Shown: positions 1-12,531 of the stretch, one piece after another
Layout of the letters: each line of letters begins with the position of its first letter
Numbering within the stretch: the stretch's first letter is position 1
Assembly (NCBI GenBank): GCA_030248065.1
Contig: JASAMV010008659.1
Location: 48,383-112,382, forward strand
Direction: 5' to 3'
DNA length: 64,000 nucleotides
Source: Rhynchonema sp. JSB1_4
Lineage: Eukaryota > Nematoda > Chromadorea > Monhysterida > Xyalidae
Position numbers and translations under genes: made by a program
Notes under the pieces: model-generated
What the model saw: only the letters and a program-made list of their open reading frames with translations
Database searches by the model: none
Told to the model about the DNA's origin: nothing

Positions 1-445
1 CGATTGTCTACACCTAGTTCCAGTCGGAATGATAATACCGATAATACCAAAACGCCGAGACGGACTGTACGTATGCGCGTGAAAAATGGCACAAAATAAA
101 GAATTTAGTGAGGGCGGTACACTTTGAAACGAAACACTTTGAATAACAGCTGTTTAGCGTAAACGAGTGACCTGCATACTCTATAGAAGCTGCACACGTT
201 TATTTCGTTCAAATAACAGGCTGACAAACAAGGTCATTTTCATGCATTTTCGAACGAATTTGCCCCCATCAAAGGCACTGAAAGAATGGCAACACACGTC
301 ACGAAAGACAAAATGTTTAAAACAATAGTTAACTTTTGAATATCTAAGCATGTATTCGAAATTCGAATGTTTGCAAGAAAAACGACGTTCAAGTTTTTGA
401 AATAACAAAAACAACAACTGCTGCAACCAAAACACGACGCTCAAC

Positions 446-3400
446 ATGCCGATCACCAGTGATCGATTGTTTGTCCTGTTTTCATTGTTGTGCACCGTGT
501 GCGATGCGATGATGCAAATACCCGAACCGAATGTGCCGAAGACCGACGGGACTGTCCGAGAGGTGGCGTTCATCATTTCGGGATCGGCCAACTTCGGAGG
601 CAACGCTGATGGGGCGCATGCGGAGGGCATTGAGAAATACGTCACGTGGCTCGTGGAGTGAGTTCGCGCATATACCAAGATTTGTTCAGACTTTGCGACG
701 GAAGAAAGAGCTTTTCGCCCTCCGGGCGTCGGGATAGTTATTCAGTCGTCAACTCTGGTTGTCAACTAAGGCCAGCACGCGTGTGCTATGTGATGCACGC
801 GAGTTGCGTGCATTTGATGTCCCAACGACAATACGGCTCCGCAAATGTGCGCGAGCAATTTATATGTATGAAATTAGCGGCAAAGTATGCAGCCTATAAC
901 ACAGGTGGATATTGGTCGCACAATGACTATATAAGAATTCATCAAATCAATCCTGACTTTCACGTTCAGTCACTCTTAACCACTGTGCTATTTGTGATTC
1001 TCACAAAACATTTTCACCTGAAAATAATCCATCAGATCAACCACGTTGCCGCAGGTCTGAAACATTCTCTTTACAACGTGTTTTGTGTGCGATCGCGCAA
1101 CGCAACGTCACTGCCCCGTCACTTTCCCTCTTTGCAATTCAGGAAAAAAATTTGACCAATTCTTATAAAGTCATTGTGCGACCAATACCTATGGTGTTCG
1201 AAGTTGATAACATTATACAGTTTGGTCCGGTCTGAGTTGACGACACGAGTGTACCCTATGAAAACAACGTGTTGTTCTCAACTGGAGTTGTGCACCGTGC
1301 TTTAGAAGCTTGTGTTAGGCACAGTGATGTGGTTGGGGGTATGGGGGTAATACCCCAACTGCTAGAGCTTTCTGGTTCCCGAACCCATACCACCCCCAAA
1401 CTGGCTAGCTAGCTAGCTTTCTTGCTCCGGTCATCAAGTCAAAAAAGTGTTGATTTTAGTGTCAAAATGACCATTTTATGGGCCAAACTGGTCAAATTCG
1501 CTAAAATTTTCTCTCACATGCACAGAAATACGCATTTTGAGGCTTAGCTTAGCATAATTTCGACCAATTTTTTAACCCTTGTTTTTGACTTCTGGACCAA
1601 TACCCCTCAAATCGGGGTACCCGGCTAGCTAGCTGGCTTTCTTGCGCCGGACCCCTCCAGCTATACCTATAGCTAGCTTTCTTGCTCGGACCAACTATGT
1701 ACATCACTGGTTAGACAGCATCAGACATGCAAATACGCCGATTCTGCAAATTGAAAGCATTTTGAACCACTTTTATGTCTTTAGTGCATATCTGCGTGTG
1801 GTATAAACGTTTGGCGGTCATACGTAGCGCCACAATGTACAATATGCCGCTCTGATCTTGCAGACAGTGCTCGAAGGACTTCGTCACTTATTATGATGAG
1901 ATAAAACCATAAATATAGCTTTCGTACTTGCATTTATCATTTATCATGCTGCAAAAGAACAGGCAGAAAATCAAATTCAGCAGCAGCATTCGTCACACAC
2001 TAACACTCAGGGCTGGGTTAAAAAAAAGTAAAAAAATTTTTAATAAATTTTTTTAAAAAAGTTCCCACTTTTTCGATTTTCAAAAATTAGAAAAGTAAGT
2101 TCACTTTTTTATTATTATTTCTCAACTTTTTTATTATTCCCCCTTTTTTGTTGTAAAATGCATGTTTTTATGCATGTTTCTGCTTGTTTTTTCTCAAAAA
2201 TCGCCTGCGGCGGCGCTTGTATTTCGCTTCTGTACAATGTCATCACAATGTTAGACCAGGGTTGAGCAAAAAACGTTTTTTTTCAAAAAATCGTTTTTTT
2301 AAAACGCCCAGATGACCAAATTATGCCCCCAAAAAAATTGGAAAACGCTCATGTTGGGAAGAAAACGGGGTTAAATGAAGTAATTCTATGTGTTCCGAGG
2401 CAAAATAAACGGGTTTCAACCCTTTTCTAGAGAGTTGTTAACAGCCCATATCAGACCCGCATCATGGTACCAACTTTGGCCGCGGTCATCACTGAAAGTC
2501 AAACTCCGTATATCGACGTATCTCGACAAAGTAAAAATTGGTCGAAAATTTTTTGAAAAAAATGGGACAAAAAATTGATTTTCCTTGATAATCAGGGTAC
2601 TTTCCCTGAAAAATCAGGGAAAATCAAGGAAATTCAGGATTTAAAAAAACGAAAAACGACCCAGGCGTTTTTTTCTTCTAGCAAGTCAAATCTGATTGAA
2701 GTATAAAATTATCGTGCCAAAACGCAGGAGGTCACTAACCGGTGGTTATGCAGCTGTTTTCATGTAATTTCGCTAAAAAATGCGCTAATTATTTTCCTTT
2801 CCCGCAACACGCCTTCACTTGTCATACTACAACCTATGTATGCAGGTACATACAGTATGTATTGTCCCGCCACGAACTCATGAGACGACTTATTTTGAAG
2901 TAGACTTGAACGGATCCAGTAATGTTCCGGTTCCACGTATTTCGGAAATGAAAGAAAGAGAAATGCATGTAGTTTTTAAAAACACGCTCTCCACCTCGGT
3001 GCGTAAATTCCCTTTTGACTCCCAAAACAATTGTGTGTTGAACGATGTTGCTGTTCGCTGAAACATTGCATGTTTAAGCGCGGCTCAGCCGCCTATACAA
3101 CGCACGTAAACGCTCAACACACAACGCTCTGGCTGCTGGCTTCACTGTGGACACAATGAATGTTTCATTTAACCCACAGAAGCTGGTTTGTGTGTGTTTC
3201 GCTTCGTAACTTTTCTTGTCTGCTCAGTCTGAATTTTGTGTCCGGAAATTGATTTAATTCGAAAAGTAACCCTCAAGATTTCGCGATTTAGCAAGTTAGA
3301 AGTCGCGGTTTTTTGCACACGGCGGCCTTTCGAAGACATCTTTCAATTCCACCCAACAAAACATAGGGTTAGGAGACGTTAGACACACCCTTTAAGGAAA

Positions 3401-6400
3401 TGCGCGCCTTTGTTAGTTGCGCCTATAACATGCGCACTAAAATTAATCGTGTATAGTCCATCCACCAGCTCATTAGACGCAGTTGTGGTTCCACATGTGT
3501 TTCGAAACATTTCGAAACCAAAAGAAAGAGAAATTGGGTATGTTTATACATTGTTGATTTCTCTTTCTTTTGTTTTCGAAAACTTTCGAAACACGTGGAA
3601 CCGTAACAGGTGTCTCATGAACTGGTGGTTGGACTATACACTACTGTCACCAGTGCGTGTACCCCTTTCCGTGATTCGTACTGTAGAAGCGTTTTCCGAT
3701 TTCGTCCCATGTTTTGCAGAGCGCAAGAGAAACAGGCCGACAGTTTGGACGTGAGTGCGGCCTGGACGAATCCGACGTCGGACACGTTCCCATTCGAATC
3801 GATCGGGCGTCTGTTGCGCAAACAACGATTCATGAAACGCTTCGTTCGCTTCATCACACGCAACGCGCTGCCGCTCGCCCACTCGGACAGAGCCGGTGCG
3901 CGCGCGATGTGAAACATCAGACGATAGTTTGCCCTTTGATTATTATGTTGTTCGACACCTGATTTCACGGACGGGTGGTGCACGAGGACATCGCGTTCGA
4001 TACGAGTAAAGTTAAAAATAGCAAGTATACTTGGATTTATTTCGTTTTTTGCTTGCAGTTTTTGGCTAGAGCAAAAAAAATGACAAAAAGTTTTTTCAAA
4101 TCAATATCCATGCTAGCATCTGTAAAACATCGGAGCCACTGGGCATACTCGAATAAAATGGCCACGTAAGGACCTCGGTGGATTATTCAGGCTTTTTCGG
4201 TAATCTTTCAGGCCTGAACGCATCGATCGAGTACGCAATTAATGAGCTCTTCTCCGAGGTACCGCCGGCTCCAGAACTGGACCCGACGGCCGACCCCCTT
4301 GTCTTGGACCGGACACCAGTGATTGTGCCTGATCAAACAAGGCTGCTGTTCGTGTTCACACATTACGCTGTTGAACAGTGGGAGATTGAGGCGTTCCTGT
4401 CGATTGAGTGCTCACCGGTGTGTTTTGTGGTTGAAAAAAACTAGGCTACTAACAGCACACACACACAAAAAATGTAAACTGATCTACAAAACTAAAATTT
4501 TAAACCATTTTTGTTATTTATTCGTTGACGAATGACATGTTCGATCCGAAAGGTAACCCGTAGCTGTTTGAACTCAACTCACTTTTTTAATGGCGGATCC
4601 AGCTTTTGGCCAAGGGAGGGGCCAAATCCAAAAAGTCATTTTTATCCAGTGCTTGTTCCATTTTTGAAAAATCATTTTTATGTAGTGCTTTTTCGAATTT
4701 CGCGCTTTTAACGCCAAATATTACAGAAAATGTGACAATGCGCGCGAAGCGCGCGAAATTTGGCACTTTTTGCGCGCGCGAGAGCCAACATTGGGTGATA
4801 TTTTCGAAACGGTGTAAAGGTAAGGGAAAAGGGGGACAACAAGAAAAAACAAAACCCCCCCCCCCCCCCCCCCCCCCTCCCCCTTAAAACCCCTGATTGA
4901 AAATTGGTGTGCTTGACGCGCGAAGCGCGCGATTTTTGGACTTTTGAAGTGTATCAGTGTGAAAATCCTGCGATCTAGGGGTTCTTTTTCCTTCCTTCCG
5001 AAACGGTGGCCCCCTTCAGAGGCCAAATGGACCAAAGGTGGGGCCATGGCCCCTGTGGCTCTTCTGGATCCGCCCTTGAACCTTTTATAGGTGGATGTTA
5101 AGCGGACACACTGTAAACACATTTGGATGTAATAATTTTGAAAGCAAGTCCGTTGGCATGGACTCGCCTAAAGCAAGCCGCAGAGTTGGTTTGGCAAGCT
5201 TGTTTAAGGCAAGTTCATGCCAGAGCGCCTGCCCACAGAGTTGACACGGCCCATTGATGATACACGATCTAATGCGGATCTGTCAATTGGCGTTTTCATG
5301 GCTCCATTCCGCAAATCCCCAACTTCGTAGAACTCAGTCGGACTCTTTCCTCAACCGAATGCGGGGTCCGATCATTAAAGTTTTATAGCGGGATTGTGTT
5401 TTCAGGTACTCACCGTTGTCGTACTGTTCCCGGACGCAGACCAGGACTGTTCGTCGACGAACACAACGTTGGCGCTGATCAACAGTTATCTGGCCGGCAA
5501 GCACGAGGGGACGTTTGCGTTTTGCGCATCGCACGCACAAGATGACCACGCGGATGACGAGATACAGCACGTGACGCAACGCGTTGAACAGAATTTGGCG
5601 ACCCAGCAAGGTTGATAAGAAAACTAGATTTCTTAAAAATTATGAAATCTGGCAATAAAACTTTCAGTCTATAATTTTTTTAGTTCGTTAACTGCCGTTA
5701 CTGGGCAGAATTCCCCCAACTTTGGCCTGCTGTCCGTGAATTTTTTATATTGCTGACGGTAATGGGTGTTTTGGAACGTGCTCAATCACAGTGATCGGAT
5801 CGCATCTGCCTTGCTGTTCTTTGGTCCACATTGGTCTAGTGTTAAACGAGCGGAAAAAAGTTCCCAAGCAGCCCCCAGACCAAAAGTGAGTCCACTAGTG
5901 CCTATACGCTCACTCAGTTGTCAGTTGGTTGTGAAATTTTTTAGTCGACGTCATACTCACAATTTCCGTGTTGATCTTGTGCACAGGCAGCCGAATTTCC
6001 TGCAGAAATGAAGATTTTTAGATCTAAGCCTAAGCGCTGAAAGGTTTCAAAAAATTTTTGTAGTTCCACAACAAAACACAATTCCCCCATCCTGCGCAGA
6101 GGTGTACGAGCGCTGCGAGCTATTCTATGTGCCACCCACAGCGGTACCCCTTGATCTATCGAGTGTGACCATCCCGTTTGCGGCCAGCCTTGGTGGTTTC
6201 GTGCTCGTTTTCGTGATCGGCGGCCTGGCGTTTCGCGGCTACAAACTGCGAAAGGCGAAAAATGCGCGATACTCCATCAGAGCTGGGCTGTTTATGAACT
6301 ATGAGGTGGGTGTTGTTGTTGTTATGTCGCCCAGAGTGTTGTCAGAGGTGGCAGTTGCATTGAAACTTTTAAAAAACTCCGGCGCTAAACTTCTAACCGA

Positions 6401-6670
6401 GAAGGTTGGCCTGCCAAGAAATATCCAAGAAACACGCATTCGGGTCGGAACATCAATGGAAAATCTCTATCTGTGCTGTCGGGTGACGAAACTATATTGT
6501 TGGGAGTACGTCACAGTTTTGTTCCCACCATACAGCTCTACTCGTTAAATCTCCCAAACTAATCCCGTTGGGCCAAACCTATGTATGTACGAGGGCGACG
6601 AGACAATCTTGGTATACACTGTCGCAGAAATACATGTATATCATACAGTATGATTTTTGTCCTAAAAAAA

Positions 6671-6708
<38 letters not shown>

Positions 6709-7679
6709 AAAAAAAAAAAAAAAACAAAAACAAAAAACAAAAACAAAACCAAAATATGTACGTATTCGTATTCGTATATGTTCGCAGCAAATGGTCTCCA
6801 ACCGCAATCAAGCGTCGGCCATTCGTGCGTGTGTTAACGAGGAAGCGCACGCCAAACTTGCTGCCAACGCCGACCGCGTCGCGGGCGAATTGCGCCGAGG
6901 CAAACGTCAAGCGGCGCGAAGGACCAAATCGGATCAGAGCGAGCGGGGCAGCGCCAAAGGACGAAAGCGGGGCACGCGCAGCAGGGCATCGACCGCCGAC
7001 CCGCCATCACGATCCAGCACCGGTCGAAAGGGTCGTGGTCGACAGAGGTGAGCGATTGTACACTCAGTCCCGTATTTGACAACGTTTTTGCACAAATTGC
7101 GTGTAGTGTGAGTGTGTCCGGCTGGAGCCTAAGCCCAAGCCTATAAATAGGTCAAATATGCTGGGCCTGCGGCCGGGCCTGAAAAGGTCGGGCCGGAACT
7201 TCCGGGCCTGAAAAGGCCCGAAAAATAGATTGATGCACTGATGTCATGGGGCTGACAGGCTCAGTCATACACACACTGGCGATCACTTGTATCAAAACGA
7301 AACAACTTTAAAAAGATTGGATTGTCTTAAATTATTAAATTAAATTTGCAAATTTTTTTAATGAAATATCAATATTCAAATTTTATAAAATTTATATTTC
7401 AGCAACAAAAGTCGGACCGAACCCGATGTTTCAACAACTGTGGTCATAGACGATGATACCAGCACCAACCAGCATACGAGCAAATCACCTGCTGTGCCGC
7501 ATAAACGCAACAGCACGCTGCGTCGCGCGAGGGGATCGGGGTTCAGGAAACAGAAGGACAGTTTTTCTGAAGCAGATGAACCGTCGGATGCGTTCAGGTG
7601 GGCGTTGCGCAGTGGGCTAGCAGCAGGTGCTGTCATGTGGAAAGGAACGGGTTCGAAACAGTGCCGAAAGAGGCGCTGA
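446..7679 (+). CDS. Unrecognised type I single-pass membrane protein with long basic tail (7 exons)
   Basis: Exons 446-657, 3720-3895, 4212-4417, 5406-5610, 6100-6305, 6788-7047 and 7403-7679 join with matching phases into 514 codons (513 aa). The start has a signal peptide (about residues 1-22: MPITSDRLFVLFSLLCTVCDA). The ectodomain holds N-glycosylation sequons (LNAS, STNTT) and several Cys. Exon 5 carries the TM segment (about residues 288-312, FGAS-type small residues then LVFVIGGLAF) followed by an RKAK stop-transfer. About 200 cytoplasmic residues follow, rich in Arg, Lys, Ser and Gly. Splice sites include GTGAGT after exon 1, TTTTCAG before exon 4 and TTTCAG before the last exon. The first intron is about 3 kb and holds several MITEs. 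I do not recognise the family. Phase agreement across six introns is the main evidence; extra small exons in intron 1 cannot be excluded. An adhesion or receptor role is only a guess from topology. Confidence 0.62.
910..1187. repeat. MITE family A (TATTGGTCGCACAATG), copy 1
   Basis: A 278-bp element bounded by near-perfect inverted ends: TATTGGTCGCACAATGACTA on the left and its complement on the right. TA at both edges fits Tc1/mariner-type insertion. A second copy at 39094-39371 is nearly identical over its length, and a diverged inverted copy lies at 59.89-60.12 kb. It sits in intron 1 of the first gene. It has no plausible coding capacity. Confidence 0.85.
1325..1700. repeat. GCTAGCTAGC-bearing repeat
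   Basis: The unit GGCTAGCTAGCTttcttgc, followed by a CCGG-like end, recurs at about 1400, 1622 and 1668. It separates stretches with G/C runs and a short palindrome around GGGGGTAATACCCC. It is intronic and no gene is visible. Confidence 0.5.
2005..2170. repeat. A/T-run repeat starting GGGCTGGGTTAAAAAA
   Basis: Alternating A and T runs follow a GGCTGGGTTA edge. The same edge in reverse complement (TTAACCCAGGCTGG) closes an AT-rich block at about 57.4 kb, and similar A/T runs occur at 63.63-63.76 kb. It is probably a non-autonomous element family. Confidence 0.45.
2264..2680. repeat. hAT-like MITE (CAGGGTTGGGC family), right end lost
   Basis: It begins CAGGGTTGAGCAAAAAACG and then follows the interior of the copies at 14577-15048 and 31504-32125: the Lys/Phe-codon-like A/T runs, the AAAATTGGTCGAAAATTTT block and the AATCAGGGTACTTTCCCT block. 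It stops near the second CGTTTTTTT run without the terminal GCCCAACCCTG, so it is truncated. Confidence 0.75.
2869..3061. repeat. Dispersed repeat (internal part of TATAGTCCA element), copy 1
   Basis: About 190 bp from the CCACGAACTCATGAGACGAC end to TTGCTGTTCGC. It is repeated in the same orientation at about 56.48-56.67 kb, and in part, inverted, at about 61.96-62.03 kb. The open frame through it is shared by the copies but has no recognisable domain, so I treat it as element sequence and not as a gene. Confidence 0.7.
3452..3638. repeat. Fold-back MITE, TATAGTCCA termini
   Basis: A 187-bp near-palindrome. TATAGTCCATCCACCAGCTC on the left pairs with the right end (…GGTGGTTGGACTATA). The inner halves also pair: GGTTCCACATGTGTTTCGAA with TTCGAAACACGTGGAACC, and AAAGAAAGAGAAAT with ATTTCTCTTTCTTT. 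TA edges suggest a Tc1/mariner-like element. It lies just upstream of an exon (3720) of the first gene. Confidence 0.85.
4591..5077. repeat. Non-autonomous element with GGCGGATCCAG termini
   Basis: The left edge GGCGGATCCAGC is mirrored by CTGGATCCGCC on the right. Next to both ends lie GGCCAA and GGGGCC-rich subterminal repeats. The interior has two copies of the CGCGCGAAGCGCGCG palindrome and a poly-C run at about 4855-4885. It is intronic in the first gene. Confidence 0.7.
6666..6755. repeat. A-rich simple repeat
   Basis: Nearly uninterrupted A with occasional C, T and AAAC units, ending 30 bp before the exon at 6788. The Lys-rich and Phe-rich frames here are artefacts. Confidence 0.9.
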
Positions 7680-8043
7680 TACCGTGTTTTTGCATACAGA
7701 GCATTTGCCCCCTTTCCTCCGAATGGAGCCAATGCAGACCCCTTGAGGGGTCGCATAAACCGTTTGAAAAAATCCGAAGAGTTAGTGACCTACGCAAACA
7801 GCAAAAATCATTTGTCACTGGGTTAATTTTTTCAAGAGTTTTTAGTATACCCTAGAAATATAAGCCATCAAAAGATGTTCGAGGGCTAAAAATGTTGGTT
7901 AGAAACCGTTCCTAACGCTCATCCTCAAAAAATGTTTTCATGGTTTCATGAAAAATGTCACTGATTTCGTCTGCAAAAAACAAATTTGAATGGATAGTTT
8001 TACACTTATTCAACAGCTGTTCAAACCTTGAATAACGTGCGTA

Positions 8044-8297
8044 AAGATGGAGTTATTCTTGTCCTCATGTAGACGTTTTGTCCGCATGGACAAAACATTT
8101 TATCGCTCATATTTTGCAATTGGTACAGCAGTAGCTTCGAAAATCGTAACAGTTGTTCATCAGGTCTAGGGGAACAACTAATATGCTGGTCAAAGCTGAT
8201 GTTTCAACAATTGAGAAACTACGGGCGGAACAAAGTTTTGTCCATGCGGACAAAATGTCCACCTGAGGACAAGTATAACTCCACCTTTAGAGCACAT
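8044..8297. repeat. Fold-back element (GTTTTGTCC palindrome)
   Basis: Two arms of about 50-60 bp, at about 8046-8098 and 8231-8295, are reverse complements. They share GGAGTTATNCTTGTCCTC and GTTTTGTCCGCATGGACAAA-type blocks, the second palindromic in itself. The loop is about 130 bp. It lies in the gap between the first gene and the sarcoglycan. I see no other feature in 7680-9110. Confidence 0.75.
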
Positions 8298-9110
8298 ATA
8301 AAGGGATTGGAAATAATGGCAATAACTTGAAGAACCTTCAATGTCTTTTCGATCAACGTGGTTTCCGATCAGAGAACCCTGCTTGACTCAGCCTCAATTA
8401 TACTCGCAGCGGTCAACCAGCAGCCAGAAAGCTGGTGCGCACAAATACGTACAACAATCATCATGAGCAGACGAAGAAACCTGTGGCACGGAAAATGACT
8501 ACACAGGCAAATATGCTTTGTTGATGTTTTTGGTGATCGATTGGAGTGGATTCGGTTGCGTCTTGTCCTTAGTGTAATAACGTGCTCTACTGCCATCCAA
8601 TGACAAGACAGACGGACCGATCCAATGACAACACCAAGTTGTATAACACTCGTGATTTTCAAACTGATTTTTGTTGTCTGTTGTTCTCGCATTTTATTTG
8701 TGCATTATCTGTTTTGCTTCCAATTTTATATTGACGTGTAATTTGATGGCGTAGTGCATGTATAATTGCGCTTTACCGTATATTACGGTGATAAAAATGC
8801 ATATATAATAAATGGACAGGAAAATGCCAAACTGGAACAAAACAGCACCACTTCATCTCGGTTCTCATTTTAGCATCACTCCACTATGATCAAATCTTCC
8901 ATGATTACGTATCCAGTATAATCCTGTCAAAAATTCCTATCCGACATTTTTAAATAGAAAATGCTGATAAAAGACGTTCACAAAACATCAAGCTGACAAT
9001 CGTGTTTTCTGAGGATTCATAAAAACAACAGTAATATAGGCAGGAACAACTATGTATATAATTATACAACAATTCCAACTATATACTTAACCAGTCCATA
9101 ATCGTTCTGC

Positions 9111-12100
9111 TCAAATCGCAGTGCTACTACCAGTGCTGGCCTGTTTCGCCATTGCAGCACCCCTGTTTCGCCGCATGGGTGGTGTGGGCGCATCAGTAGT
9201 GCCTTCGGCCAACACACCATCCGATCCCATGGCCCGCGTCGGACGAAGGTTGTTACTCGGGGCACCACCGAACTCCTCAGCGGCCACCAACGTGTCTTGG
9301 TCGCTGGCAAAGGGATAAGTTAAACACAGAAATCGAATTGCACGGACCGGTCTCGGTCACTCTGAATTAGGCTCTACGTTTGAAGTTGTTCTCAGATCGC
9401 TAACAGATACAAATATAGCCTATTTAGCAAGCACTCCGGCATATCCGAACCTTTCATTCGATCCCCTCGGCTTTGTGACGTCATCTTCTTGTGCAGCCGG
9501 GTCAATGTACGGCTCAAGGCTGTTGCCGCGCACGGCAGCCGCCTCCGCCACCGTTTGCTTGCCAACTGAACCCGTGTATGGGGGTGGAGCATCTGGAGTA
9601 ACAATATTAAGGTGATGTTTCATTTTTTGAATATCTGTAAAACATCGGTCTGTTTTGCATTACATTGTACGAAAAGGGAACCGTTGCGGAGCAGGAGGAA
9701 AAACTGCCACTTTGGTACAGTGAGGAGTTCTACAGTATGTTCTGCTGTCTCATCAAAAACAATTCCACTCAAACTAAAATTCACCTTGAGCAACAGGCAT
9801 CATGCGTCGTCCATTTTTCGGCACCAGGAATGCCCTGATACCCGACTCATCAGCGCGAGCGAATGACTGACGTTGCGCACTCAGGTCACGCAGTTTGTGT
9901 TGCCCGCGACGCAGTGACACGTACTCACGCAGTTGCTCCCTGCAATATATGCAGTACGAACATTTCGTAAATGGGAAACATGGGCCGATTCAATTCTGTG
10001 CTTTAAAAAAATCTAAAAAATAAAGTAATTTTTTGTTACCCCGGTGTTTTGTAGTCGCGCCATCTCTGACCCTCGCGATGACCGAAGAAGATCAAACTGA
10101 GCACCAGTAGAAGAAAGACGAGAATCACCCCGGGGATGGGGAGGACCTAAAAAATTTGTTCAAAAAACAGTGTCATTTTTCAACAATTTTTGTTTAAATT
10201 CTGACCATAATCCAATCAGCGAAATACTCGCGTCGCAGCTCCTTTTTCGTGTGTGGCTGAAAGGATGAAAATGTTTTTTTTGAAAAATATTCCACATTTT
10301 TTCATAAAAAGCGAAAAAAACCAGAACCTGAAACCGCGGTGGTGGCACCTCGGGTGTGTTGATAAGCAGGGTCTTGTTGTGCACGCCAAAGTCGCTGTAC
10401 GTTAATGCATCCACACCCATGTCACTTGACATTATGCCGCCGTATTTTATGGTCGCCCGTTTGCTGCGTAAATCGATCGTGACCTGAATCAAGCGATTGA
10501 TGACTGATGATGACCTGGTGCACCAACTGCCTGTGACAATACAAAAGAGTGCATAACGTCACTGTTGTGCGGTACCATGGTGCGCGGTTGTCTTAAAAAT
10601 CGCTTCGGTTAAAATTGACACCGCATTATTCCTTCAAAAAACTCAATACACTAACCACTTCAAATTTGCACCAATCGATTTCGTAGTACGGCTTGAACTG
10701 TTTATTGAGCGGATAGAGATGTGCCTTTGCCTTGCAGTGCTCCATGTTGTTGCGAATGTCTTCGGCCGTCGTGATCACCGAGCGCGGGAAACTGGACTTT
10801 GTTGCGATGCTCACCACCGTGCTGAAACATTAGTTAGAATAGAATGGAACCCTAAGCTCGCAGCTGCAGACAGTGTAATCCATCCTGCAACCCGTGGCAT
10901 GGGTACGGTCGATAGATGACGTCACACAGGGTTGCGTGACTCGAACGTTAACATGAGGGCGATCTTAGCGATCCAAACCGTGTACCGATCTCTGCTAATT
11001 TCGGTGCCAGGCTTGAGGATTTTATAAAAACACAAAGACACCGCACAGTTTGCGATTCCAAAATGAAGCACGCACCCATCTTTGCTGCTCTGACCCGTTC
11101 CCGCTGTGACGCTGCGTTTGTGACGCGCGGCCGGTTTCATATCACGAATGTACGGAAGAGAAAAACGACCGCCAAAAGCAGACCTGGTAAAAAGTTTATT
11201 AAGATTTGAGAAAATCACTTTTTGGAAAGATAGAGCCCCAGGTATTTTTTTACCCATATTCATGTGACCATCGCCGACATCAACACAGCCCCATTATGTC
11301 GTAACATGTGCATGTTTCCTGGCGCTCTACGTTGACGGCTGAACCGGTGATTTGAAAATATTCATTTGCTGTTTACCTGATCGTGGTCATGAGGTGCGCG
11401 AGACGTCCGCTTTCTTCGGTCAAAAGTTCGTGCAGTTCATAGTTCTGTACCCATAAATGTGCAAGTTGACGAATGAGACCAGTGCCCACGTCGACTGGAA
11501 ACATAAAAAAGTATAATTGATTTAAAAAATTCAAATGATCGAAAACTTTTTAAAGCAATTTTGCGTAAATAAACACACAATGCACACCTGGTCCGTCGGC
11601 CACTTCAATTTTGTATTCCTTTGTGTTCATTTCGTACGAATCGTCGAGGCGGGCAATCACCTACGAGCCGACAAAAATTTCCAACAACTTTATGTAAACA
11701 AGTTTGATCAATTTTAATCAGAGGAAATCTCATAATCGTGTCTTGTTGGCGATTTGTCTTTCAAAATTACCTGAATATGATACTGCCTAACTTCAGTGTC
11801 AGGCACACCAAACAGGTACGCAATGCCACGGTGTTGTGACTCGGCCACATGCATCCAGCCTGGCAGCGTTGGACTGCCGACAGCCGAGGCCAGCCAGGTG
11901 ATGTTGGCTGAAAATTGAATAATAAAAATTATTCTAAGGATACCATTTTCTTTCCGGCGATGCAATACCGGGTGACCGCGTGTTTTAGCATAAACGACCA
12001 GGAAAAAAGCAAGGTGGGATAGTAAATTATTGTACCCAATGTTTCGCAAAGAATAGTGCAAGCTCACATGAGGTTATTGTTGAACCGACTTGGGTGGAAG

Positions 12101-12531
12101 CCACGAGAAAACATAGAGATAAGAAAAATATAGCCAGAAAAAGAAAAAGGACACTCTTTGATGACTTTCATGAGTAGTGCGATCATATTGTGTAATACGC
12201 AACAAAATGTGTCAGAGGCCGTTTGGTCATCGGGGTGAATCATGAAAACTTGCCCGTATTTTCGTCGCTGTTGCTGTGCTCCCGCATACCTTATAATTTA
12301 CAAGTCCCAGAAAGAAAATACATAGATGGATATTTTTGAAGTTTTTATAAGAATGCAATTCGGAGCAAACTTACTGTAGCCGGATCGAGGGAAGAAGCTC
12401 TGTGAATGCAACATCATTTTGAACATTTCACCCCTGGTCGCGCGAGCCGTCTCGACCTTGATAATTTGTAATTGCCCATCGCTGGTACAAATAAAAATTA
12501 ATCGCAGTAAAAATATTAATTTTAGATCCAT
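9111..12531 (-). CDS. SGCE: Sarcoglycan, epsilon/alpha type (12 exons)
   Basis: A membrane component of the dystrophin-associated sarcoglycan complex. Exons on the minus strand: 12531-12375, 11907-11771, 11660-11588, 11494-11377, 11183-11076, 10821-10656, 10483-10328, 10256-10206, 10146-10040, 9939-9785, 9592-9451 and 9303-9111. All phases agree (520 aa). Landmarks: signal peptide (MDLKLIFLLRLIFICTS); cadherin-like motif LPGWMHVAESQHRGIAYLFG; IRSAFGGRFSLPYI, like the family's ITSALDRGGRVPLPI; the hallmark YYEIDWCKFEVV, matching vertebrate FYIDWCKISLV; TM GVILVFLLLVLSLIFFG followed by HREG; the tail motif KLRDLSAQR; and APPPYTG. The 3' end is uncertain. Without the last splice the frame stops at 9420 (…VLAK). 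The chosen model uses a weaker donor at 9451 to reach a GC-rich last exon. At about 520 aa it is somewhat longer than vertebrate epsilon-sarcoglycan. The family call is firm; epsilon versus alpha is not. Confidence 0.9.

Noticed and set aside
6568..6910. Lys-rich and Phe-rich frames on both strands
   Set aside because: Created by the A-rich tract at 6666-6755.
7402..7856. Reading on past 7679 as further exons of the first gene
   Set aside because: The stop at 7677-7679 is in frame, and no convincing donor plus downstream exon was found before the sarcoglycan.
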